A DNA stretch of 64,000 nt from Kryptolebias marmoratus (lineage: Eukaryota; Chordata; Actinopteri; Cyprinodontiformes; Rivulidae). The stretch is taken from NCBI RefSeq assembly GCF_001649575.2, contig NC_051450.1, forward strand, positions 12,793,508 to 12,857,507. Direction: 5' to 3'. The first letter of the stretch is position 1, and the number at the start of each line of letters is the position of its first letter. Made by a program: the position numbers and the translations under genes. Below the pieces are notes generated by a model. It searched no databases, was not told the origin of the DNA, and saw only the letters and a program-made list of their open reading frames with translations. This document shows positions 52,150 to 62,734 of this stretch, one piece after another.

Positions 52150-52720
52150 ACCAAATCGAGACCCTTCTGTCCTCGTTAAACCTACCAAGGGTCACTGAAG
52201 CTCAAAATGAAAGGCTAACATCAAAAATGACTAAAGAGGAAGTTCAAGCAGCTATTGAAAGACTTAAAACAGGGAAATCCCCTGGTGCAGATGGGTTTAA
52301 TTCAGCTTTAACTGGGTAAAAAGCAAATTCCTCTTCATGGAATGAGGCAATCATTTTATATAATCCAAACGTAAACAAGGACAAATTAGAACGCAGTAAT
52401 TACCGGCCAGTCAGCGTATTAAATGACTGAATTTGTTACTGGTTGCAAGCAAGAAAGCTGTCACTAGAAAATGGTGGAAAGGGTCTAGCCCCTACCATCG
52501 ACGGCTGGATAAACATAACCTCACATATTTGTGAGTCTTTCTCCCTCAGGATGCATGGACTGAGTAGATAAAACCATGTCGGTCGGATTTCCTTTAAGAA
52601 TGCAGTTCAGGGCTCAAAACTTTGTTTTGTGAATGATGGCTTCCTTCCCATGGCTGTTGTGTGTTGATGTACTGAAAATATTGCAAAAATTCAATAAAAA
52701 ATAAATAAATAATGAAATTT
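52150..52720 (+). mobile_element. Decayed, internally deleted L1-type LINE fragment
   Basis: The plus strand reads, with breaks, LPRVTEAQNERLTSKMTKEE, KTGKSPGADGFNSAL and RSNYRPVSVLN (reverse transcriptase start). It then jumps to a C-terminal-like stretch, ASKKAVTRKWWKG. It ends with CAATAAAAAATAAATAAATA, a decayed poly(A) tail. Most of the reverse transcriptase is missing. It differs clearly from the intact L1 at 23950 and belongs to another L1-type lineage. Confidence 0.75.
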
Positions 52721-53426
52721 AAGGCATTTTGCCCAGCACCTTTTCCAGTTCAGCTGAAGAAATTTTGTTGAAGGGAAAAATCTACAAAAAATGTCTAATT
52801 AGTTTTGGACTTAAGTAGTGGGAGGTTGTTAGCAGCGAAGGATCTTTGTCCAGAAATTCACTAAGAAACGAGCAAACCAGTACGGCAAGCCATTTGTGTA
52901 TTTATTCAATATCCTTGATATCATTGTTGCACACAACTTTGCAACGAAAGTTGGATTAATTGATGAAACTGTGCTATCTTTGTATTTCTAATTGATTAAA
53001 CTAATAAAATGAGTACAAACTCATTTTATTTTGATAGCTTGCTGATAACAAAGTACCTATAAAAATGATCAAAAGGTGAAAAGATGAAGAGATAAATAAA
53101 TAAAGTAAACTAAACTAAGATACAAGAGATAAAGGACTGAAACCCAAAAGACAGAACAAATCCCACATTGTTCATTGTTAAAGTTTTTCAGTCTGATGTG
53201 AATATCTGTAATTATTAGTTGTGGTTTATTGTGACATTTCTTCTAGTTTTCAGTTGACTGCACCTTCTTTTCTTTACATGAGAGTTTTCAATAGTTCAAG
53301 TTCCCACGTCTTGTTTGCCAATTTTGAGTCTTTAATATATGGTTTTAACAGGTTTCTGCAGAACCTGTTAACCTGTCATTTTGGATCTGATGCATTGAAG
53401 CGGGGACGTGTATAAGACAAACACTG
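52721..53426. other. AT-rich DNA between L1 relic and lectin arm 2
   Basis: No gene, RNA or transposon end recognised. Confidence 0.5.
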
Positions 53427-53634
53427 TTTGCCCCGAGGTCCAGGACTGGGAAACACTTTCTAAGAATTAAAGTGGGTTTCTGCGAAACCATACCTGTAAA
53501 GGAGGAAAATGATGTTTACTCCGCCCACTTCGGCTCCGCCCACTTCAGATGCTATAAAGATGCTCAGTCAGCTCTGAAGGACACCACAACCTTTTCTTCT
53601 GCTCGTTGACTGGCTGACTGTTCAACACCCAAAG
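53427..53634 (+). repeat. Inverted-repeat arm 2: lectin promoter and first exon
   Basis: Counterpart of 51693-51891 in opposite orientation. It carries a TATA box (53553-53559) and the ACACCAC...CAACACCC exon. It differs by a 15-bp tandem duplication of a GC-box-like unit (CCGCCCACTTCGGCT, 53521-53535). Confidence 0.85.
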
Positions 53635-54089
53635 ACAAGCAGGTTGAACAGACAAGGCATCTCTATCCACACTCCATGATGCTAAAACTGAACCTCCATA
53701 CTTTGCTTTAGGCTGTGAAGCAGAGAACTGGTCGTGCTGAGGACTTGTTAGATTCCTGTTTCCTCCTTTGTCATCAGTTTTTTCTACATGTAGGACAAAC
53801 ATGTAGTAAAAAACTGATCAAAAACTTTCCCTCAGCACTTTGTTGAAATCCTAAACACGTCCTGATTGTCATAAAAAGCGGTGACAGTGTGTTGAATGTC
53901 AAATCCATGCCTTATTGTGCTGGAGGAGTTTAGTGCAGAGACTATGAAATGCATATTTTACAGTGAGCCAATGTCACGACTTTTATCTGTTTCAGAACGA
54001 TGAGCAGAAACTTTTTGTCCAGGAAAGAAGAGCTTCGCAGAGGAGACAGTCTTATATCCAACAATGGACAGTGGAAAGCACTTTTCCAG
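53553..54089 (+). pseudogene. Truncated second lectin copy: promoter plus first coding exon only
   Basis: Beyond the duplicated promoter and untranslated exon, 54000-54089 encodes MSRNFLSRKEELRRGD to WKALFQ. This is 30 codons with five conservative changes against the complete gene, behind a TTTCAG acceptor. The donor is GTTCAT. No second coding exon with the sugar-binding motifs was found in the next 1.2 kb, before the chemerin-like gene. If transcribed it could give at most a short peptide by read-through. It is either an incomplete inverted duplication or a copy whose 3' half was deleted. The preceding intron is longer than in the complete gene and contains a hairpin. Confidence 0.8.
53773..53819. 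repeat. Hairpin in the truncated lectin copy's first intron
   Basis: ATCAGTTTTTTCTACATGT and ACATGTAGTAAAAAACTGAT are near-perfect inverted repeats around a seven-base loop. The hairpin is absent from the complete gene. Confidence 0.75.
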
Positions 54090-55376
54090 GTTCATGTTTC
54101 TGTATAAAATGTTTGAGTAAGTACATCATAAAGGAAATGATTTTAACTGATTTGTTGGACTGTTTCCGATCGATTGAGGAAAGGCTGAGGGGAGGTCCTA
54201 CATTAGGTCTTTGCTGAAGATTCGGAGGGAGAATAGCAGAACAGTTTACTCATCAAGCTGCGTAAATCTGAAGTAGTTCCTAAATTTCCATTTTCTGTAA
54301 CAGGTTTTTGTACACTATGATCAAAACAATCTCAATAAGACTTCATAGAGAAATTAAATTATAACACAAGAGTTTTTTTTCTGCTGGTTTTTGTAAAACT
54401 GTTTAACAGTATTTAATCTCTGAGTTTTGTGAATCATATTGTTGGTTAACTGAGAAATTTCATTACCAATTATTAAAAGAACATCACTGTGACTGCATGG
54501 AAGCACCAGTTTATAAAGACTGTACAGAGAGAACAGCACTTTTGTGAGAACAAAGACGCCCTACAATCAAAATAATTTAAAAATCTGTTTAAAACAAGGA
54601 CACCAAAAATCCCGATCTCCAAATAAATGAGACAAACCCATGCCTGGGGGGTGAATGTTTTATTGTTTTATTATTTTATTGTTTTCCTTTTCATAGTTTC
54701 TCCCGTATGTTTTCTGGACTCAAACTTTTTCTGCACACATTTGGCCATTTTAACAATTCACATATCAGCTTGATTTATAATAGTGTGCTGGTACTTTTGC
54801 TGTTTCTAACTTTAATACTTTTATAAATATTCAACTTTTTAAAAACAAAACTCCCCATAGAAATGCATTGAGATCTTGCCAGCTCCTTTAAAATGCTTGC
54901 TTTGGTTCTTTTCTGCTTGTTTTAAGTTTAACAATTCATTTTCAGCCTCTTTAACAAATCTGAGTCCTCGTTCATCGATCTAATGTTTGTGCAGATTTTA
55001 TTTTGATAACCAGATTGATTTATTATTACGATAATAACTATGCACTTTTATAATAATGCTTTTTATTTTCAAGTCTGTGGTACAGTTTGGTGTCATCAGA
55101 TATTAGAAAACAGGAATTAAAACTGAAAGAATTAGGGTTTTTTTAACAAATATACACACAACACCGATAAATGCAAATTGTACACATATTTTTCATGTAT
55201 ATTTCCTTTATACTGTTTTATATCTAAAACGTGATGACTTTAAGAGAAATGGGGAGCAAAGAGGAGCTGCAAACAAACAAAATAAAGTGAAGGTGAAATC
55301 TCAATACAAGCAGCTGGACTAAAAAATACATCGTCAGCTTTACGTTATGAAGCAGTGCGTGTTAAAAATGGCACTT
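54090..55376. other. Intergenic DNA between lectin copy 2 and chemerin-like gene A
   Basis: AT-rich. It was searched by eye for a second lectin exon without success. An AATAAA on the minus strand at 55062-55067 may serve chemerin-like gene A. Confidence 0.5.
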
Positions 55377-56371
55377 TTAGCCAGAACTCAAAGCCAAAGT
55401 TGTTGCAGATCCAGTCTTGTAGGTCAGTTTGTTCCAATAATCCAACCTTTTTGTCCTCATGTCCTGAAACAAGAGAGCATGAGAATGTGTAAAGTCACAG
55501 AAAGTTGGTATGTAGAAAACAAAAGACCTAAAGAAGACCTGTTCTATATTTTAAGTTTTATTTACTCCATCAAAAGGCTTTCACCAGGGCGACAGACTTC
55601 ACAGTAATTTTATAAAAACCCAAACAGTCTCGTAATGTTTCACAAATAACCTGCATCCTCAGAATAATTACAAGCATTTATTCTGAGCTGTAAAGGAGAT
55701 TTTCTAAACGGCGAAAAAGGTTAAAGCTGCAGCGTTTTGTGCATAAAGGCAGGACTGGAGGAACGATACCTGTGTGAGCCTGGGCTTCTGGATGCAGTGA
55801 ACATACGGAGGGGGACTGGGCTCCATCTGTTCCTCAACTGTTTTGTAACAAACCAGGCAATCCATCAGCGGCTGTAAAATGAAATGAAGGCCTTGTAGAT
55901 TATTAAATATGAGACATTAAATAGGAGATATATCAGACTTTTACTCACTCTGTCGTTCCTGAATGAGCATCTCTGGGAGTCTGAGATGGCTGTTCCTTTG
56001 GGACATGAGGTGGGTTTTAGGTAGAAATGATGGTAGAGGAGTTTTGCGCTCATATATCCCTTAAAGAGAGCAGAGAGAGAGAGTAGTGAGGGCTGCAGAT
56101 CAGTTCAGTTTGGAAAGCCCAGTTTCTCATCTTCAAAGGACTTTGCAGGAAAGCTGATTAAAGCAGATTGATGCAAACTTACAAGCACGGCTACATACAA
56201 GTATAACCCACCACGGACACTGAAAGAGAAGCTTATAACGCTTATTTCTCTCTCTAACAGGACGTAGTATTAATGTCTGTTCATTTGTGGAGCTTAATCC
56301 AGACCTTTTCTCTGCCCTAAACCCAAAAAGTGTTAAACTACCAGGTTATTATACCAGCAAGGTCCTTAAAC

Positions 56372-56418
<47 letters not shown>

Positions 56419-57185
56419 AGTCATTCAACCAGCAGAGGGAACCAAACTCCTATTTACATTTTCTTGCCATCTACAATTTGTTGTTCTTATTTCATTGGCA
56501 ATTATTTATTTGTTTCATTATTGGATTTATAAAAATATTCAAAAAATATTTACATAGATGTAGACATTCCACACATTTTGAAGTATTTGTTTCATATTTT
56601 TTTGTAAAAACAAGCAGCAAATAGGTTTTATGGGCCTTTTTCGTTACCCTGGACTCTGTTATATTTATTATATTTTTATATTATAAACAATTATTTTGTC
56701 TGTTTTTGTATTTTTAAAAAATACACAGGGTGAAAAAAACACATTATTTGTTCATAACAGGCAATAAGAAATTTGTAAATTGTTGTGAAAAGTTCAACTT
56801 CTCGCACAACGAATGCTGCATTATCCCGGTGGGTGTGCAGCTAGCAGAAACTAATTTCAAATAACTTTTAATGTGCATGTGTGAAACATTTACAAGAAGT
56901 GACGTACGTTTAAACAAAAGCAGCATTATCAGAGATGTGACTCTCAAAGATCAGCATTAATGTTACAGCCCTCAGCTTTTTGGAGAGTGTTTGTTTCATG
57001 AGCTTTTATTATAAAGTCTGATAACTTCTTAACCCACAGATTTCTCTTCTGTTTGATTGTTGTTGTGAATAAACGATTAAAAGGTTTGATTTTTGTAGGC
57101 AGTCAAATTGTGCTTAATGATACAAACGTGAACTTAGTTGGTTTTAGACGACGCAACAAACATCTCAAACAGGATTACGCAATAT

Positions 57186-57222
<37 letters not shown>

Positions 57223-58063
57223 ATGTTTTCCTGATGGTCTTCTGGATTCCCTTCAAGCTTCTAACAAACTGTCTTTAAAAGAAAAAGCGGTGTTATCTCC
57301 TTTTTTATTGTCAGCTCACATTCACTTTAATCAACAACCAGTCAGCCATTTGAATGTCTCCCTTCAGTGGCAGAAATTTACAAAACTAATTAAATAAATC
57401 CCCTCAATCTGAAAAACAACACACACCCTTTTCCGGTTTAAATTGTAGTGCGAGTTTCCCAGAGAGTGGGGGAGAAAATAAAAATTAATATCTGTATAGA
57501 CAATCTGTCAGAGTGTTTATTTGGCAGGAACAAACCGTTGCCTAAACAATGTCGACCTTTGGAGTTTCAAAGTACATCTGATCCAGAACAGATGGGAAAA
57601 CAAGATGGAACCAGAATATTTAGAAAGCAAAGCGAAAGGAAACTGAAACAGATGTGATTTTTGTTTTCTTATTTAAAATATTATTTGACCATTTAGTTTT
57701 ATTCTTGGAGTTTTTATCCTCCTGAAGACATTTATGTCACATTATCTCACCAATCAATACTAACATGTCACAATGAGGGTTTTAATGTTTCCCAAAGTCT
57801 ATTAAAAAGAAAATAAAATGCAGACTAAGTCTTCAGGATGACTCAGTTTTTACAAAAACTCAAATGTTTACCTCATGCTCTCTCTTCTCCACACTTCTTA
57901 GGAAGCGAAAATGGAGTTTGACGTTATGACTGGAGCCGAGTTGCTCCAACGCCAGATCCACTCCTTGCCTGTAGGACCCCGGCAGCTCGGTGTAAGAGTC
58001 CTGGGCCTCAGAGGAAAACAGCACAGCCGCAGCACAAAGCAGAAACAGCAACCCAGCAGCCAT
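55377..58063 (-). CDS. rarres2-like: Chemerin-like secreted protein A (RARRES2-like), sixth cysteine lost
   Basis: Chemerin is a secreted cystatin-fold chemoattractant and adipokine acting through CMKLR1. Four coding exons, 57872-58063, 55949-56059, 55770-55871 and 55377-55463, all phase 0 with GT/AG borders, give 163 residues. A hydrophobic signal peptide (MAAGLLFLLCAAAVLFSSEA) is followed by YRQGVDLALEQL, YHHFYLKPTSC, MDCLVCYKT and YVHCIQKPRLTQ. Mature cysteines are at 83, 95, 106, 109 and 127. The position holding the sixth cysteine in gene B reads DYWNKLTY here, so C109 should lack its partner. It is tandem to gene B (61100-62285) with the same exon plan. The family is assigned from cysteine spacing and general pattern; another cystatin-like family is the alternative. 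Confidence 0.72.
56375..56416 (+). repeat. (AC)n microsatellite
   Basis: About 21 AC units in intron 1 of chemerin-like gene A. Confidence 0.95.
57190..57217 (+). repeat. (CA)n microsatellite
   Basis: About 14 units, also in intron 1 of chemerin-like gene A. Confidence 0.9.
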
Positions 58064-58478
58064 CTTCCTCGTATTGTGTGAGGACAGCAGCTCAGCTCTG
58101 GGGGTGAAGACCCTCCTCTCCCTGCCGGTTCAATACTCGCATCCAAAACAAGTCCTATTATGGCTGTGGGTCCATCAAAAAGAAACCAAACCCTCTGACG
58201 ATCAACAGGCCCGCTCCACTGCTTAAATTAAACTGTTAGATACAAGGTAAACACCGGGGAGGGGAAATTAAAGCCCTTCCTAAGAAATTACCCGCCCAGA
58301 AGGGAATTTTCAGGAAAAGCCTTGTCAAAAGTGGATTTAAACTCCAACGTAATCACAATGGACACTTGGCTTTGTAACGAGGCCATCATGCTGTGAAAAA
58401 CCTTCTGCCAGGAAAACACATGAATGTTCACTGATCTGCAGCCAGAGGAAGCTTCTTTTTGGCTCTGTCTGAGCTTGT

Positions 58479-58925
58479 TTACTTTTTACACTTACAGGAA
58501 AGAGAAGCCTTCCCAGAACAGAGAGGATTTACGTTAAAAGTCCTGGTTCTGCCTGGGTCTCCTTCTAGTAGGACCTGCTCAGAAACTGTCCACAGGTAGC
58601 TGACCGAAAGGCTTCCAGGCTTCCTGATCAGACGCCTCAGACCCTCCTGGACAGCTGAGCTCCTGATCCCAGCTCTGAGGCTGAGCCCAGACACCCTCTG
58701 AAGGAAACTCACCCCTCATGTCATCGTAGGTGAACCTACAGGAGATGAAGAAGTGAATCGAGGTCTAGTTCAAGAACCTCGTCATAGTAAACAAACCTCT
58801 AATCCATCGGTCCAACTCCATCATCACAATGAGATACTTAAACTCCTCTGAGCTGAGGCAAAAACTCACCCTCATCCTGGAGGAAACAGTTCACCTTGTT
58901 CCAGCTGAAGAACATCCAGCAGCTC
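58479..58925 (-). mobile_element. Decayed Rex3/RTE-like LINE fragment (minus)
   Basis: The minus strand reads, with gaps and frameshifts, EEFKYL, ELDRWI, then FLQRVSGLSLRAGIRSSAVQ and a TRRRPRQ-like end. These match in order the segments EEFKYL, ETNRWI, FLHRVAGLSRRDRVRS and KRRPRGRPR of the plus-strand copy at 59423-60150. It is strongly diverged and internally deleted. Confidence 0.6.
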
Positions 58926-59422
58926 TTAGACCTCATATAGAAATGAGCTGAGCTTTTATTATGTCCAAATAAGTATATGTGGTTTTCCAGAAGGACTTCA
59001 CAGTCAACATCAGTTGATAAATTCTTGGAAAAAACACACAGATAAGGTCAAATTTGGTCCAGTTTTAATATTTTCATGATTGCAGCTGAGATCAGATCAT
59101 CCTAGCTGGAGGAAATCTACAATTATGCTTAAAAATGCTGTAAATAATAAATTTATATTCATGTTTAAAATGGAAATTATTTAATTCCCAAGTTGTTCTA
59201 ACTTAAACAATATGAGAAAAGAAAAATCTAATTTCCCTACAGAAGAGTCTTGATGATTATATGTTGTTTTTTAACTGAACTGGCTATCAAATTACAAACT
59301 AACAAAAACAAAAATCACCATTTTGGGTGAAAAACTGCAATTTTGTGTTGCTTTCAGTAAAACTGTGGAAGCGTTTCCAACATCTCTGAAAAGTTTTGCT
59401 TTTAACAAAACAACAAAAGCAG

Positions 59423-60150
59423 CTGAGATGAGGATCAGCACCTCCAAATCTGAGGCCGTGGTCCTCAGTCAGAAAAGGATGGACTGCTCTCTCCAGGTTG
59501 GGAATGAGGTGCTGCCTCATGTGGAGGAGTTTAAGTATCTCAGGGTCTTGTTTACGTGTGAGGGAAGAATGGAGCATGAGACCAACAGGTGGATCAGTGC
59601 AGCTTCTGCAGTATTACCTTCTCTGTATCGTCCACTGTGGTGAAGAAGGAGCTGAGCTACAAGGCAAAGATCTCGATTTAGATCGGTCTACGTTCCTAAC
59701 CTCACCTACGGTCATGAGCTTTGGGTAGTGACCGAAAGAACGAGATCACAGATACAGGTGGCTGAAATGAGTTTCCTCCACAGGGTAGCTGGGCTCTCCC
59801 GGAGAGACAGGGTGAGAAGTTTGGTTATCCTGGAGAGACTCAGAGTGGAGCCACTGCTCCTCCACAACCAGAGGAGCTAGTTGAGGTGGTCAGGGAATCT
59901 GGTAAGGATGCCCCCTGGACACTTCCCTAGGGAGGTGTTCCAGGCATGTCCATCTAAGAGGAGACCAAGAGGAAGACCCAGGACACACTGTAGAGACTAT
60001 GTCTCTCAGCTGGCCTGGGAACGTCTTGGAATCCTCCTGGAGGAACTGGAAGAGATGGATCTGGAAAGAGATGTCTGGGCTTAGCTGCCCAAGCTGCTGA
60101 CCCCGCGACCCGACTCCGGAACAAGCAGCAGATAATGGATGGATGGATGG
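59423..60150 (+). mobile_element. 5'-truncated Rex3/RTE-like LINE, 3' end
   Basis: This holds the last part of the reverse-transcriptase ORF with frameshifts and stops: MRISTSKSEAVVLSQKRMDC, VEEFKYLRVLFTCEGRMEHE, YGHELWVVTERTRSQIQVAE, KRRPRGRPRTHCRDYVSQLA and WERLGILLEELEEMD. It ends in a (TGGA)n tail at 60136-60150. Such a tail and C-terminus are typical of fish Rex3-type elements. The 5' limit is uncertain. Confidence 0.7.
60136..60150 (+). repeat. (TGGA)n tail of the LINE fragment
   Basis: About four TGGA units directly after the decayed LINE 3' end. They fit the tandem-repeat tail of Rex3-like elements. Confidence 0.8.
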
Positions 60151-61098
60151 AACAAAAGACTCCTTGAAACTTTCTGTATTTTGTCATTGTGGAGAAATAC
60201 AGTATCTGAATGATAAAAATAAGAAAACTTCACACATCTGTCCAACATATTCCTTGACAAATGCAGTATATATGAAGAACAGCAGTTTAAATATGAATAT
60301 GTATCTCTTGTTAGAAGCTGGGGTCAGTGATTTTTATCTCACATGCTTTAAAAACAAAACTGTGTCGTTCTCAGAGACAGGAAGACAAATAAAGACAGGA
60401 AAAGGCAGCAGGCGTGAGGTTTAGCTGCAGCAAAAGTAGGAATGAAGAGGCTGGCCAAGTGGGGAAAAAAGTCAGCTTTTTTAACGTGAGCTTCACCTGA
60501 AAAACAGTGGATAAGCCCAAGATGACCTGCAGATTTCTCTTATTTTGTGTAGTTTCAGAAAATGGTTTAACTTTGTCCATCTAGCATACAGAATCATGAA
60601 GTATGTACGATCAGAAAATGTCCTTTTAATGTTTGCTGCTGCAAAATGACTTCCAGCTTTTATAAATTTTGTGTTTCTGCAGTAACTAGAAGAGATGAAA
60701 GTGATAAGATGCCATTTTTAGGCAAAATAAATCAAATGTTACCTATGAGAGATACTTCCGGGTTTGAACGTTACTTTTTGGAAACGTTTGGATTAAAAAA
60801 ATGCAAATTATTAAACCACATGGTGCAGATGTTTGTCAAAACCTTTGTTTTATAAATGATGTACAGCATATTGTAGTTTTAACTAATGTAAGACGAGCAA
60901 AAAAACAGCCGAGATGGAATTAAAAACACATTTCTATATAAACTATTACCTTTATCTCAATGTTGTTAGTCAAACCCAGCATTTTATGAGTGCATGTATG
61001 AAAACATGATATATATATAGTAAAAAGAACAAGATAACTTGATAATAAGGTGCAGTAAAAAACAGTTAAATGTGTAAAAATGAAAAGATGTTAAAGTT
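60151..61098. other. Intergenic DNA between LINE relic and chemerin-like gene B
   Basis: AT-rich; no gene or repeat end recognised. Confidence 0.5.
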
Positions 61099-61104
61099 TT
61101 TATT
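61099..61104 (-). terminator. AATAAA overlapping the gene B stop codon
   Basis: The reading frame ends CAA TAA A, so the hexamer AATAAA includes the stop codon. If used, the 3' UTR would be only about 15-30 bases. A more distal signal may be used instead. Confidence 0.35.
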
Positions 61105-62285
61105 GATTTCCAGTTGATGACAGCAGTGTTATGCTTCCACTGTTGTACCCCACTGCTTTGCACTTCTCATCTCTGGTGGTCTTCATCTCCTGCCAATCAG
61201 AAATAAGTCAATACAGAAGATATTTGGAGTTATTTGAACAGTTTCTGTGTATTAGAGGTAAAAGGGGGGGGGGCAGATTAACCTCTGTCAGGGCCGGCTT
61301 GTGGATGCAGTGAGTAAATGGTTCGGGCTCCTGTTCGATCTCTCCTCTGTAGGTTTTGTAGCAGACCATGCAGTCGATGAGCGCCTGCAAGGATGAAAAA
61401 CACACAAAGCAGAGCAGGCGCAGATGTGTCAGGACAAGCCTCGCATTCCACGCCTGACAGCTCAGTAAATCAGCCAAAACTCACTCTGTCTCGCCGAAAC
61501 TGGCAACCCGAGGCGTCGACGGTTCCTTTCTGGCACCTGGTGGCTTTAAGGTAGAAGTGGTGGTTGATGTAGCTCACGTCAAACCCAGGCTGAGGAGGAA
61601 GACGGGCACTTTTAGTCACTTTCATCAACCCTTTTTTTTTTTGCATGTCAGTAACCCTCTTTCTATTGTGAGAAAAAGCACGGAGAATGATGAAGAGGCT
61701 GAAACTGAGCTGGCAAAGTTAAAAACACAAGCTAAAAGCTTTAAGAAATGCTAACTCAAAGCCAAAAATGGCAACCAAAAGCTAAAAACAGCAAAAGGGT
61801 AGCTGAAAACTTAACGTAGCCAAAGAATATGTAAAGCTAAAAGTAGCTAAATGCTAGCTAGAAGCTAAAAGTAACACAAGAAGACAAAAATGAAGCAACA
61901 ATGCTTAAGTTTTTTCAAAGAGAACAATATTTCTGAAAGAATTGAGAAGACCTCAATGTATTTCTATGGGGAAAGTATTTGCAAATGAAGTTAAATATTT
62001 GAAAAAGTATAAAAGTTACAAAAAACACAAAGTCTCCTGAATGAGCTGAATGTTTTGAGTAGCTAAAATAGCACAAAGCATGCAGAACTGCACCTCAAAC
62101 GTCGACTTCTCGACACTTTGGAAGAAGAGGAAATGCAGCTGGATGTCAGGATGCGAGTTGACCTTTTCCATGGCCAGATCCACTCCTTTCTTGTAGGTTT
62201 CAGGCAGGCTGTCATATTCTCTCGTCGCATCAGAAGAAGAGAGCAAAGCTGCGGCACTTAGGAGCCAAAGCAACAAGGCAGCCAT
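61100..62285 (-). CDS. rarres2-like: Chemerin-like secreted protein B (RARRES2-like), six cysteines
   Basis: Four coding exons, 62094-62285, 61485-61589, 61283-61384 and 61100-61189, all phase 0 with GT/AG borders, give 162 residues. A signal peptide (MAALLLWLLSAAALLSSSDA) precedes TYKKGVDLAMEKVNSHPDIQ, YINHHFYLKATRC, LIDCMVCYKTYRG and FTHCIHKPALTE. Cysteines are at 83, 93, 104, 107, 125 and 143. The spacings 10-11-3-18-18 nearly equal those of mammalian chemerin (10-11-3-16-18, from memory), supporting a cystatin-like fold with three disulfides. The C-terminus (ITLLSSTGNQ) does not show the mammalian activation peptide, so processing cannot be predicted. The start is the only ATG giving a signal peptide. 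An AATAAA overlaps the stop codon. Confidence 0.8.
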
Positions 62286-62734
62286 TGTTCTCTGCTCGCC
62301 TGTAACTGTGGGGAGAATAAGTGGAACGGTCCACCCACGTTCTGCTGATATTCCCCACAGAGAGGAACATCCAGTCCTCCTGTTTACTGGAAGAAAAGAC
62401 AAGTTCAGTCATGCCTTGTTGTGGCTCCGCAGTGACAACGTTCCCTGCTCCCTGAGATCTTCAATCAGGATTCAATCCGAGGCCAAAGTTTCGACTTTAA
62501 AGCTGTTTGACTGAAACTTGTGACGAACAAAAAGTTTCCGTCTGTAATTATCGCCCACAGCTAAAAGGCAGAAGATGAGCCGTGTTAGCAAAATATCTCA
62601 TGGACCAATAAATGGTCCACATTTTTTCTGTCCATATTTCACGTTTCTTGTTCTTCTACCTATTTATTCTTTTTTTGTGGCACTTTAATGTCACAACTTT
62701 AAATCCTGTCTTCAGTGGTGTTTGTATATTTCAG
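62286..62734. other. Upstream region of chemerin-like gene B
   Basis: Should contain the gene B promoter. No clear TATA box or repeat was recognised. Confidence 0.4.

Noticed and set aside
54090..55376. Missing second exon of the inverted lectin copy
   Set aside because: Searched by eye for the DDGNFVVY and EDSNLVMY coding blocks on both strands and found none; the copy is annotated as truncated.
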